DNA from: Psococerastis gibbosa | Taxonomy: Eukaryota > Arthropoda > Insecta > Psocodea > Psocidae | Length of the DNA: 64,000 nucleotides | Direction of reading: 5' to 3' | Assembly (NCBI GenBank): GCA_963971405.1 | Contig: OZ020489.1 | Location: 40,688,510 to 40,752,509 of the forward strand | Part shown: in pieces, positions 54,522 to 64,000 of the stretch | How positions within the stretch are numbered: the stretch's first letter is position 1 | Layout of the letters: every line of letters begins with the position of its first letter | The notes under the pieces: model-generated | What the model saw: only the letters and a program-made list of their open reading frames with translations | The model's database searches: none | What the model was told of the DNA's origin: nothing | Program-made: the position numbers and the translations under genes

Positions 54522-55116
54522 CAGTTGGTCAAGAGCAGAAAAGCGTTGTCGCCCTTCAATTGATTGGCCATTTATTCGATTACGGGACGACAGTCAACAA
54601 CCGGCCAGTCAAAGTGATCGAGCCAAAAGCTGATGGCACTCCAATGAAAAAGACAACTTCCGGTCACTGGCGGCCAACACGGGAGGAGGCCGTCGAGGGG
54701 TATATAGTAGTAGCGAAGACTGGGGAATCAATCATTGGCCAATATTTATGACTGCACTGAAATTAGGCACTCCAAATACAAAGTAATTTTTACTTATTGG
54801 ATTAAGGCTCGGATGAGCGATTACCTTCTAGCACTATTCAATAAATATGTCAGCTCCATCGGCTCCGACTTCTTCTGAAGTCAAGAAAACAAGGTTCCGC
54901 CCCAGGCGTGGGGCAATCAATGCGGATGCACCATCTCGTCAGCAAGATCCCATCCCCCAATCACGGCAAATGACACGTCAACCGACTGCCGAGGACTTTA
55001 AGCCTAAGTCTAAATCCACATTTACAACACCACGAACAAATCCTGCAGATACTCAGGATTTTTTGGTTCTCGGCAACCCTTTGTTGTTTGTTACGCCAGT
55101 GCAGATATTTCCGTAA
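54522..55116 (+). pseudogene. Two unidentified ORFs in the mosaic
   Basis: The frame ending at 54751 reads LFDYGTTVNNRPVKVIEPKA and GYIVVAKTGESIIGQYL. The frame 54847-55116 starts MSAPSAPTSSEVKKTRFRPR, is basic and Pro-rich, and ends at a TAA. Both look like former coding sequence and may be viral structural pieces, but no family could be assigned. Confidence 0.35.
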
Positions 55117-55257
55117 TTGACCATTCATTACAAGGTAGTTTCTAGTAAAACCTATTTCTATAAGTTCCAAGGAGTACAAGACGCCATAAACGGACTATAT
55201 CAATTTTATTGGGCCATTATGGACCCATATCCCTTAAGAATGCCGAATGTAATAGCT

Positions 55258-55460
55258 GATTATACACTACCAAATACGCATTGGGACAGGGTGATAACCA
55301 GGTAATACTTCTTAAAATTTAGTGGAAAACATTCTCTATTCTGGGATTCGGTCTAAACCTGAAACCGATTTGGCCGCCAGTCCCTTACCGAACGTGAGAG
55401 AGTTCATACGTCTATTCAGTTTATAGAAGCACCCGTCCTTCAAGCCGGATATGAACCAGT
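55258..55460 (+). pseudogene. L motif C fragment with intact GDNQ (copy 4)
   Basis: In one frame the segment reads ALGQGDNQVILLK at about 55277-55315, the motif C of polymerases of non-segmented negative-strand RNA viruses. Sequence beyond (AACCGATTTGGCC, GTCCCTTACCGAAC, TCAGTTTATAGAAGCACC) matches 57395-57640. Upstream L blocks are absent. Confidence 0.72.
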
Positions 55461-56420
55461 GCGGATGACAAAGAGTGAGACCCAAGACAGACTGCACCAT
55501 GGTCACTGTCATGCCATCAGCCCCAGAAACCTCATTCCAGGAGATGAGGGCTACTATAGTACCCGCGGAAAAAAATCGGGAGCTCGACGAGATAAGATAA
55601 GATGAGGTCAAGGATATCATCTCTATGGATACACGGTGAGTTTCTTATACTTATTATTCTTCTTGAGAAAACCAAGCAACAAGTCTAAGTCTATTTCATT
55701 TTTGCAGCTGCCAGGTTTACTTGAGGAGACACCGGATGGAAGAGCAGTAGCTGCTGCCTGCAGCCAGCAGTCGACTGGGGCAGTCACTTCCAGACCATTT
55801 ACGACGGGTTCTTTGTGACGAAATTTTGAAAAAAATATGCACCGGTGCCGAAAGTATCGTCAGCAAGGCTAGTTGAACTTCCCCCTACAACCGCTTTAGA
55901 AGGACTAAGTGAAATAATCGAAAATAATTTTCCCCAAGAGCGAGCGAGAATTTATTATGAACGCAGTGCGGTAGCTACAAGTCATAGTGGTAGGCGCAAC
56001 TGCAAATGAGAGCTGGTGGCTGCCCACGAACGCCGAAAGGCACTACTGACCTCATTAAATTTTGGATTGGACAGGCATTTACCACACACGCCATCGAGGC
56101 GTGCATCTTCTGCAGACACAATCATTGAATTTAGCGATATAACTGCTGGTAAGTGTATAATTACTTATAGGCCCGTTCACAAGATACAAGCAATAGCAAT
56201 CTGATAGGAAAGTGACGTCAAAATGACGAGGCTTGTGAAGCATATTTTCGATGAATACATTTCCGTGAAATATATTCTACTCTGGATTGTCTACATTAAA
56301 TAATAGAACCATGCATCACATTGTAATGTGAAAGAAGACGATTTAAGTTGAATTGGTATTTCGTTTCAGAGCAAGTCGAGATCGAGATTTGGGGAGGCAA
56401 TAAAATAAATTTCAAGGGCA
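55461..56420. other. Mosaic remainder, no assignable gene
   Basis: Short frames near 55636-55818 and 56016-56204 have no signature. Confidence 0.3.
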
Positions 56421-56429
56421 GCGGCGAAT

Positions 56430-56738
56430 GGAGGATATAATAATTGGCAGGACCTTTTTGGCATCGCAGTATGTTGGCTTAGATGCCATAGCGATGTTAC
56501 GTCTGCTGCAACACAAAAGCATAGAGCGTACAATGACAATGCGAGGCAGTTTACAGTGAATCTGTCAGGTGGGACCAACGTGGTGCTAGGGAGCAAGGCG
56601 AACTTAGGAACAGACATGTGTCGGTGGGTGACGTTTTTGCAAAGTGGCGCAAATATCCATAATGTCTCGCTGCGATGTCTAGATTGGTATCGGAACTGGC
56701 TAATTGCGATGCAGGCTAAGTACCTAGTGGTGCACTAA
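56430..56738 (+). pseudogene. Viral-like module N, copy 2
   Basis: FLASQYVGLDAIAMLRLLQ matches copy 1 at 34430-34495. A frame change follows, and the C-terminal part (GGTNVVLGSKANLGTDMCRW, IAMQAKYLVVH) extends beyond what copy 1 keeps. GAACAGACATGT and GGCTAATTGMKATGCAGGCTAAG are also shared with 34518-34626. Confidence 0.5.
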
Positions 56739-57324
56739 TCACCTTCATAGACTTTTTGTGAAGATTCCTGTGCGTACCGTAATGTTCGGGATACTTTAGA
56801 AAACCAAGCATCAATTAAGTCTAAGGAACGCGTAAAATAACCAAAACAATTACCGAAAATTAAACAACAGCTATGCATTAAACAGTCACAATTATTTTCC
56901 TTCTCGTGATCATTGGTTCAGAACGTTTCACCCTAATTATATACAACTTTGAGGGATCGCGAGGAAGATTCGTCTCGTACTTCTGCACTGCCAATGAAGA
57001 CTTGACTTAGGTAAGGCGCGGGGAGGACTGCCTCTACTGCAGTCTCGGAAGATCTTCCTCCGCTAGCTTCCAGTCTCGGGTGCCAATGAAGACATCACTG
57101 AATACACAAATACTAATAACACTAATAATTACCAGCTAAAGCATTTGCAACACCGCCCCCATAACCAATTAACTTGCAAATTCAGTTCACGGCTACTACG
57201 AAGCAAGCAAATGACATATATATATATATACGTATATATATCAATAATCACAATATTTGCGATATCTGCACAAATGCAACATTTATTTTGAAAATTCAAT
57301 GAAATGGTGATACATTTATAATTT
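56739..57324. other. AT-rich stretch with (TA)n
   Basis: A short TA microsatellite at about 57217-57240. No gene is seen. Confidence 0.5.
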
Positions 57325-57675
57325 AATTGGCATACGCATTGGGAGAGGGTGGTAACCAGGTAATACTTCTTAAACTTTAGAAGATTCGATTTGAACCTGC
57401 AACCGATTTGGCCCAGTCAGTCCCTTACCGAACAGTTCGTACGTCTATAGTGGCATTGTTTACATTGCGATTTCTGTTGCTTAACCCTCAGAGCTGCCCC
57501 CCCCCCCTTCTTCTCTACGTGTTGCACTTTGCCTGCCAGCCGCCTGCTTCCAGTCTTCACGCCTGGCCGCCTCCGAGTTCTACTATAAGGTAAAGTGCAA
57601 TCCCCCGCTTCTTATTCAGTTTATAGAAGCACCTGTTCTATTGGTCCATCGAGCCGGATATGAACCAGCGACCTA
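57325..57675 (+). pseudogene. L motif C fragment, GGNQ variant (copy 5), with an insert
   Basis: ALGEGGNQVILLK at about 57333-57372 is a mutated motif C, with the Asp of GDNQ changed to Gly. The downstream match to 55330-55460 is split by about 165 bp (near 57445-57612) that includes a C tract (57498-57507). Confidence 0.68.
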
Positions 57676-58185
57676 TAGATTTAACATTTAATTAAACCTG
57701 CTTATATTGAAGGCAAGGGGAAATCAAAGAATATTAGCCGCAACAGTGCAGATTAAAAATAATTTACATTAAAAACCCCTCGCTATGGCACTGTAGAAAA
57801 ATATTAACTTGACAAGTTAAACGTCCCAGCTACTTCGTTTAAAATGAATTCACCCTGAGAGTTAATTTTGTATTTAATATAATTAGTTTATTTTACTCTC
57901 AAAAACTCCCGTATTTTGATCCCAGATGGCCTATTACTGGTTCCTTCATATCTAATTATTTCCCGAATAAATTCAAACTTCAAAATAATAGCCATACCAA
58001 CGAAATAATTTGATTAAAAAACTTCTAGACCGGTTACCAAATTATGTACAGTGCCAGTGTATCGATGGGTTATATATAAGAACAAAGAAAAATAACGATA
58101 GTTGCGGATTGAGCAAAGAAAACAAAAAGGAACAAAAGACAGTAGAGGGGTGTTTGCAAAGAGGCCCCTCTGCAACTTACCCCCC
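57676..58185. other. Non-coding stretch, nothing recognised
   Basis: No supported feature. Confidence 0.4.
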
Positions 58186-58189
58186 TCCA

Positions 58190-58860
58190 GCCCCATGTTC
58201 CGATTTATTCCTTTCCCGCTACTACCGCCATTCTCTTCGTCAGTTCGTCGATCCACTCCGGAACCCATGTCGGGACATAACCCGCACTGACATAAAAGAC
58301 AAGCTCGTATCCACCTACAACCCCCAAGTTCAATTTTTTTCCAGCTACTACATTTATTCCCGCCCGGAACACATGTCGGGACAAGGCTCGCACTGACATA
58401 AAAGGCATGCTCGTATCCACCCACAAACCAAAGCCCCGTGTTCCTTTCTATTCCTTTCTCACTAATACTGTCATTCCCGTCCAGAACACATCTCGGGACA
58501 CAGCCCGCACTGACATAAAAGGCATCCTCGTATCCAACCCAACCCTTATTAGAGTCCAGTGTTCCGTTCCATCCCTTTCCTCATACTAGTCATTCCTTTC
58601 GTCGTTCCACTCCAGGACACACATCGGCATGCTCACCCTGTTATTATTCGTTCCAACCCAGAAATCAATAGCGTAATAGGCATCCGGGCATAGCCCAATG
58701 TTCCGTGCCATCCTTTTCCCGCTACTACGACCATTCTTTTAGTCGATCCACCGCGGTTCAAAAATAAGAACACGACCCGCACTAAAATAATAGGCATGCT
58801 CATGTCTAATCCCCCCTTTTACTACTACTACTACCGTTCCTTTCATCGTTCCCATCCTAA
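58190..58860. repeat. Degenerate minisatellite (~106-136 bp period)
   Basis: GCACTGACATAAAAG recurs at 58284, 58390 and 58507, with a diverged unit at 58779. It alternates with TTCCTTTCCCGCTACTAC-like and ACATGTCGGGACA-like segments. The open frames across it on both strands are repeat artefacts. Confidence 0.8.
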
Positions 58861-59800
58861 GCGATGAGACAATATGCATACTGAGTCCAATACTACAACG
58901 AAGTTTACAAGCTCAGCTTCACTACGGGACAGATTAACAGTTTCCCTAACATTATGCAAAGTTTTGAACATGTCAAGGGAGATTCCGAGAACATCTGTTA
59001 TTTTTACATGAAAAACAATTAAAATCCTTTTCCTCAAAAGGCAAAAAGCAATGGAATGATGACTGCCCAATATTCTTTTTAAAAATTAAAAAAAAAACAA
59101 TACCTTTCTATTATACTTGCATGATTATTATTTAGATACGATAGCAGCTTTCAATTACCACGCAACTTCAAAGAAGGTATGTATAGCGTTATTAAACAGC
59201 CTCCTTAGAAGTACACACACAAGCCAAGCCACTTATGTAAATACTGCAGATAAAACGTAACAGAATCTGATTACAATGCCTAAGGAATATAATATATCGG
59301 TGTCACTAAACTCTTAATAACCATATTTGATACAGCATTTCCGGTTGTAACGTAGAATTGAAATAGTAGATAAATAATGGAAAAATAATAGTTAATATTG
59401 AATGGAGTAAAACACAATAATACTGATATCGAACAGATAAAATATTACATCTAAAAGTAATTTATAAAATTAGACATTTTAAGAAAAGGCTCATAACTAG
59501 TAAAGAAATATTACGTCCTTGTCAGTCTGGCATCTGACCTTACGGCTTGGCTTATGGAAATTACACCAGCCATGCTATGAAAATTTACAATAAGCTCAGC
59601 TTAAGGGAAACTTGAGAATTTTTAACTAGTATTACTATCACATATCAGAGTTTAGAGAGACCGGCACCTTAAATTAAGAGTAAAGATAAAACAAAAATTA
59701 AAGTTAAGATTTACAAAACTAGTCGGCGCTGCTCCTCAGTCACCTTATCAGCAATTGAGGCGCTAAAGTGGCCAACCATGAACCAATGAAAATATATAAT
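58861..59800. other. Non-coding stretch, nothing recognised
   Basis: No supported feature. Confidence 0.4.
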
Positions 59801-59803
59801 TAC

Positions 59804-59985
59804 AAAGGCTTTCACGGCCGGAGTTACATGAAGAATCCGTAGAATCCGGGATGATAGATACAATCTTAGAAGTCTACGCAGTTCCACTGAAAATTTCGAC
59901 CGCAGATGTTGACGAAACGTTTGCAAGTACACTTTCAGGACGACCATGGCCTATCACCGCGGATTCTACTGATTCTTCTATGAAA
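59804..59985. repeat. Palindromic dispersed repeat, copy 2
   Basis: GGCTTTCACGGCCGGAG, then GAAGAATCCGTAGAATCCGG on the left, and GCGGATTCTACTGATTCTTC on the right as the inverted arm. GACGAAACGTTTGCAAGT matches the CAAACGTTTCCTC core of the repeat at 3686-4160. Confidence 0.72.
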
Positions 59986-60740
59986 AATCTATTTATCAGT
60001 TCGGGACTCTGACGCTAGTGGAAAATATGGGATTTTCAGTATTGTAAGGCCTTCCGGGATTGCGAAAAAAAAACTGTGTACCGGACGGCTACAAACACAA
60101 TACGACAAAATACAGAGAAACATTCCATCTGATATAATGTTATAACTCATTTGATGGGCCTACTTTTAATATTTCCGGTGAAATTTGAATTTGTGTGTGT
60201 GAACCGTTAGGGCCCAATTCCCTCTGAGTTCTCATGACCACTTGTAACGTCTCAGCTAGAAATACTGGTCGGTGCCTTTACCGAGACATTTCAAGCTCAA
60301 GACTCAACTTCAATTAAAACAGAAACTATACCAAAATTGGTTGACGCACCAAGTGCTTCAATTTATAACTGAAAAGGTTAAGCCTACTCACCACTTCACG
60401 GTATTAGTTGCTTGAACGCCAATAACAAATAACAAGATAAAATATCCAATAGAAATTCAAAACCCAAGAAAAAGGAAAAATGTAATCAAGAGCCTTTTTT
60501 GCTTTGTTGCATGCATATAATCTCCCGTTCGTACATGCAGTAACCTCTTATCATTTATATTTTTTTAAATTTCAGACCCAACGAAGGATTCCATTTTAAA
60601 AAAAAAGAATTCAAGCACACTAGTCAACGCCAAAGCCGGGGGTTCTTAATTTAATTTATAGTTTCTACCTACTAAACCAGATAATTTTATTAATTAATGT
60701 CACCAATAGAGGGCAACTGTTAAAAATATTAAAATTATTC

Positions 60741-60894
60741 CATCCCTTACAAATGGAATTAAACTTGTTTATCTCCAGGAAACCCCGACTTGAGTAGGTT
60801 TTTGCTTTCTCAATCTCTATTTCATCCCTTACAAATGGAATTAAACTTGTTTATCTCCAGGAAACCCCGACTTGAGTAGGTTTTTGCTTTCTCA
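60741..60894. repeat. Perfect 82-bp tandem duplication
   Basis: CATCCCTTACAAATGGAATT starts at 60741 and again at 60823. The copies are identical over about 72 bp, so the event is recent. Confidence 0.92.
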
Positions 60895-61110
60895 ACAAAA
60901 TCTGTTGGGAAAGCAATTTTTTTTTATTTATATTTTTTAATAAACAATTAAACCTTACACTAAAGTCCAAACAGCCCACTTTGACGTCTGCTGAGAAGAA
61001 CCCCGATGACAGCCCTCTTCTGTTGTAAAATTTGAAGTTGAAGCGCCCCTGCAGCCACTTGGATCATGGATGGTGCTCTTCCCCCCTATGTCCTTATTGT
61101 TGGTACTACT

Positions 61111-61240
61111 GGAATTATTACCGATGTTAGTAAAAGTCTTCACAACGCATCAATCTTCGCATATTATTAATACAAGTGGAATTATTACTGATGCTAGTAA
61201 AAGTCTATATAACGCATCATTCTTCGCATGTATTAAATAT
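61111..61240. repeat. 67-bp tandem duplication, diverged
   Basis: GGAATTATTACYGATGYTAG starts at 61111 and 61178. Both units continue with TAAAAGTCT and AACGCATC, and end in TTCTTCGCAT-like text. Confidence 0.85.
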
Positions 61241-61384
61241 CTAGTCTTAATAAGATATAAACAGTGAAACGGCAAGAAGCATAGACGGGAACAAGCCCAG
61301 TCTTGAGTAGTCTAGTACCAAGCTCTTCATTGCTTCCCTCAGTTGCGTTTATTCGTGATTTGTAAACTGTGGCAACTGAAGAAG

Positions 61385-61905
61385 TGACTTTCTATTGACA
61401 ATTTTCAGATCAATTGAAGTATCAATTAATTATGTCCCAGTTTATGAAAGCATTTGCATTGTGACTGTATCAATGATGAAGTCGGAATAAAATTCGGCCA
61501 AATATCAAGGCAATGGATTGTAGATATCCAGACTCGATTGAAGTCGACAGATGTCAGGTTTCAGTTAATCACTCAGTCCCAATTTCTGTTGGGTGAGTAT
61601 TCCAATGATTATTTATAGTCACAATGAAATTCAGTCCAATATCAAATCATGTGGCAATTTAAGTTGTGACTTTCCTTTGATAATTTTCAGTCAACAGATT
61701 CAAGTGAATGCCAGGTATCAGTTATCACTCAGCTCTGTTTTTGAAAGAATTTGCCAGACGAGCATATCATAGCACTGCACTCGGGATGAAATTCGGCTCA
61801 ACATCAAGACAAATGGCAATTCAAGAATGTTTTACTTTCCTGTGGCGATTTTCTGACTCAATTCAAGTCGACAGATGTCAAACATTAGTTAATCGCTGTA
61901 GTTAG
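61385..61905. repeat. Degenerate tandem array (~140-150 bp units)
   Basis: Three to four units share TTTCAGACTCAATTGAAGT, CGACAGATGTCAGGTATCAG, TTAATCACTCAGT and GAAATTCGGCYCAATATCAA. Confidence 0.7.
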
Positions 61906-62478
61906 TTATCCGGGCATAATGTATCAAACATCCAAAACTTTGCGACCCGGCCGGCCAAGTCTGAGGCGTTCACTATACCCTCCTTTGATATTTGGGTGTC
62001 AAATCCGAAGTCGGGACAGGTGAGAGAGTGTCCATTTTCATAGTAGCCACCACAGCGGCAGTAGCATTCTTCCGCAGCGATACCCTCACCAGAGTGTGAC
62101 TCTTACCCTGAGACAGCTAAGACTGGATATAGTACCCAGATCTCCACAGCTCACAGCTGAACATCACTTCAGGTGTACATGACTGCCGACGAACATCTAT
62201 TTCGTAGTTCTCACTGCAACTTCGTGGAAGGGGGAAAAGAAACAGCCAAGCCATGCATCAATGAGACTGCAGGTTCTCGTTCCGCAGATTACAGATGTCG
62301 AAGTCCTCTATCTCCACCGTCCAGAACAACGACGCATCTTCGAAGAAATAATAACGATGTCGTAGGGTGTAATTATTAAAGTCCGAAATAATCACCAGCA
62401 ACCAGTCACATTAGAACAATATCCCTCAGTAAACAACCATAGCACCAAGGAGAACAATTAATACTGCGTTCCTGTCAT

Positions 62479-62549
62479 GCATGAAATGAAATCAAAAAAC
62501 AACTTTATTGAAAATGGAAAAGTCGTTTTTTCATTTCATTTCATTGCAT
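62479..62549. repeat. Short inverted repeat (hairpin)
   Basis: GCATGAAATGAAATCAAAAA pairs with TTTTTTCATTTCATTTCATTGCATG, leaving a loop of about 20 bases (CTTTATTGAAAATGGAAAAG). Confidence 0.75.
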
Positions 62550-62891
62550 GGGCTAATTGCAAAATATATTAGAGCATTTTTTTTATTTTATGGAGGCGTT
62601 ATTTGAGAGTCTGACGGCAGAGGCCGCCTAAGTAAGTGAAATTTGGTAAAGGAATTCATTATTTCAGTGAAAATTCCTCCTGTCTTTATTTAAGCTAATG
62701 TCGGCATGCAGGAACATCAGAAAAGGTTATTCGTATTATTTTGATAATCTCTTAATTTCACTGCATGATGGTGATCACTTTTAAAAATTATCTATCCTTC
62801 ATTGGCGCTATGCTTCAATAAACATGTTAAATACGAAAACAACAAATTGGCTGTGTGTGCACTAAACAAGTGACTAATAAAATTATAAACC

Positions 62892-62925
62892 AGTGGTTCT
62901 CAACCTGTAAGGGGCTCCCTGAAAA
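62892..62925 (+). mobile_element. hAT terminal inverted repeat
   Basis: CAGTGGTTCTCAACCTGTAA is the classic 5' terminus of Charlie-type hAT elements. The matching 3' end is not in the window. Confidence 0.72.
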
Positions 62926-62999
62926 TTTTACACACATAACAACCCAATTGAATTTTAATTGGCAACTGCAAATACAGAAATAGCTTACAAATTAATTTA

Positions 63000-63004
63000 A
63001 ATGT

Positions 63005-63035
<31 letters not shown>

Positions 63036-63037
63036 AG
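63000..63037. repeat. (TA)n microsatellite
   Basis: Uninterrupted TA-rich run, continuing as ATATAAATAT on the left. Confidence 0.8.
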
Positions 63038-63424
63038 CTTGTATAGTCTTGAACTTGTGAAATAAAAGACATCAATATGTGTTGCTCTGCAAACAAAGAG
63101 TTTTATTGTTAACACAATAGTTATAAACAATTAACACTAATAAACAACCTATTATCTAAACACATACCTGCAAACAAAGAAACAACATATTAAGTTTATT
63201 GTTTCCCACTTCACAATTCCTTTCCTTTTAGTAATTACTCTTATAATACAATTTTTAATATTCTGAACATACATAAACACAAATCTCCATATTTAATCAT
63301 TCAGAATCTAGATCAAACAAAAATACCACAGACTATAAAAAACAAGTGGCAATACAGTTTAGGCGGTAAAATTCAAATAAAGATATATGACAATATATTT
63401 TCTTTGCATATAGTAAAAGAAAAA

Positions 63425-63866
63425 GGTGACTGTCCCCGTTGCGTTAGTTTTCGGCAAAGTTCTGCGCAATAGCTCCACAGTTCCCAATAAGATGCTGTTA
63501 AATTTGGAAGCGTTCCACTCAGAATTCAAGGATAAGCCACAAGAATTTTTTAAGAGACAACTTGAATAATTGCAAAGCCTGAAGAAAGTAGTCTCAATTG
63601 GATAGTTGAATTCAAAAGCTTTGCTTGACTCTTATAAAGTCAGTTACCGTATTGCAAAAGCTTGTAAACCCCAAAAAGTAGGAGAGAAATTAATAAAACC
63701 TGCAGTTCGTGATATAGTCGGTAGCTTACTTTCGGAAAAAGAACCCCAAGAGTTAATCGATGCGCTGAGTACTATGGAACCCATGTTTCTTCCCTTGGCA
63801 CATGAACTCTTGGTAAATACTAATTATGGGACCATGGAAAGTTGGCACTGTAAATTAAAATGGTAG
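63425..63866 (+). pseudogene. hAT (ZBED5/FAM200-like) transposase, N-terminal fragment
   Basis: One frame, interrupted by TAA and TAG at 63568 and 63602, reads a decayed BED finger (VALVFGKVLRNSSTVPNKML, in which the expected cysteines are replaced). It continues with FHSEFKDKPQEFFKRQLE and then ALLDSYKVSYRIAKACKPQK, followed by VGEKLIKPAVRDIVGSLL. This is the N-terminal pattern of Charlie/ZBED-type hAT transposases. The catalytic RNase-H-like fold is not reached. The element probably starts at the inverted repeat at 62892. Confidence 0.75.
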
Positions 63867-64000
63867 TCGAGCCTGAGGATAATATTTTCATGGAATCTCA
63901 GGAGGTAAATATAAAATGTTAAGCTTGGCTTCCGACTAGGAACATTGTGTCTAGGATATCTTTTCTTCTTAAGGCTAACCCGTGTACACGGTTTTGGTAA

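Noticed and set aside
54847..55116. Second copy of Gypsy-2 Gag (same first residues MSAP)
   Set aside because: Only the first four residues agree. The rest is basic and Pro-rich without the capsid or knuckle motifs.
58010..58590. Overlapping ORFs on both strands with repeated peptides
   Set aside because: They follow the minisatellite period and have no start or domain logic.
58190..58860. CRISPR-like array
   Set aside because: The units are long, degenerate and without unique spacers, and the DNA is eukaryotic.

Overview
This window is animal nuclear DNA, probably arthropod. It is AT-rich, holds no recognisable host gene, and is almost entirely transposable elements and viral relics. The mix (RTE, CR1-like, RNase-H-bearing and R1-like LINEs, Ty3/Gypsy and BEL/Pao elements, Penelope, Polinton polymerase, hAT and Harbinger-type DNA elements, a tRNA-derived SINE, and Env genes of the baculovirus-F type) fits an insect or crustacean. 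Species cannot be read from the sequence. Long C or G homopolymers are unusually common.

Left part (1-16.5 kb): short non-autonomous elements and dead LINEs. There are two copies of a long-TIR MITE (810-1196, 6062-6443), a hAT-type MITE with a perfect 8-bp target duplication (5068-5283), two SINE copies, and a CR1-like LINE tail nested in a direct duplication. A LINE at 9.5-12.2 kb has its ORF1 part inverted relative to its RT part. A 5'-truncated RNase-H LINE (13.02-15.40 kb) is bounded by an 11-12 bp target duplication and sits inside a tandem array.

Middle (16.6-28.2 kb): an RTE-clade LINE whose ORF is split by a complete Ty3/Gypsy element (19760-27965). The Gypsy element has two 923-bp LTRs that look identical, a 4-bp target duplication (CAAT), a PBS, gag, pol in the -1 frame behind an in-frame GGGAAAC slippery heptamer, and a polypurine tract. 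This is the youngest insertion seen and the only one with an apparently intact coding set.

Right-centre (32-58 kb): a dense mosaic. Several rearranged + strand copies of a polymerase (L) gene of a non-segmented negative-strand RNA virus (conserved blocks including GDNQ) are mixed with a second Gypsy element carrying baculovirus-F-like env fragments, a BEL/Pao gag piece, two Polinton-type DNA polymerase pieces (one with a C2H2 finger), two copies of a Harbinger/ISL2EU-type transposase block, an R1-like LINE 3' end, and a palindromic Penelope insertion with an 11-bp target duplication. Blocks of this mosaic are duplicated within it. All coding fragments here are broken. The architecture resembles an endogenous-virus and transposon trap, for example a piRNA cluster, but that is inference.

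Right end (58-64 kb): degenerate minisatellites, small tandem duplications, a hairpin, and the 5' end of a decayed hAT element with a ZBED-like transposase fragment.
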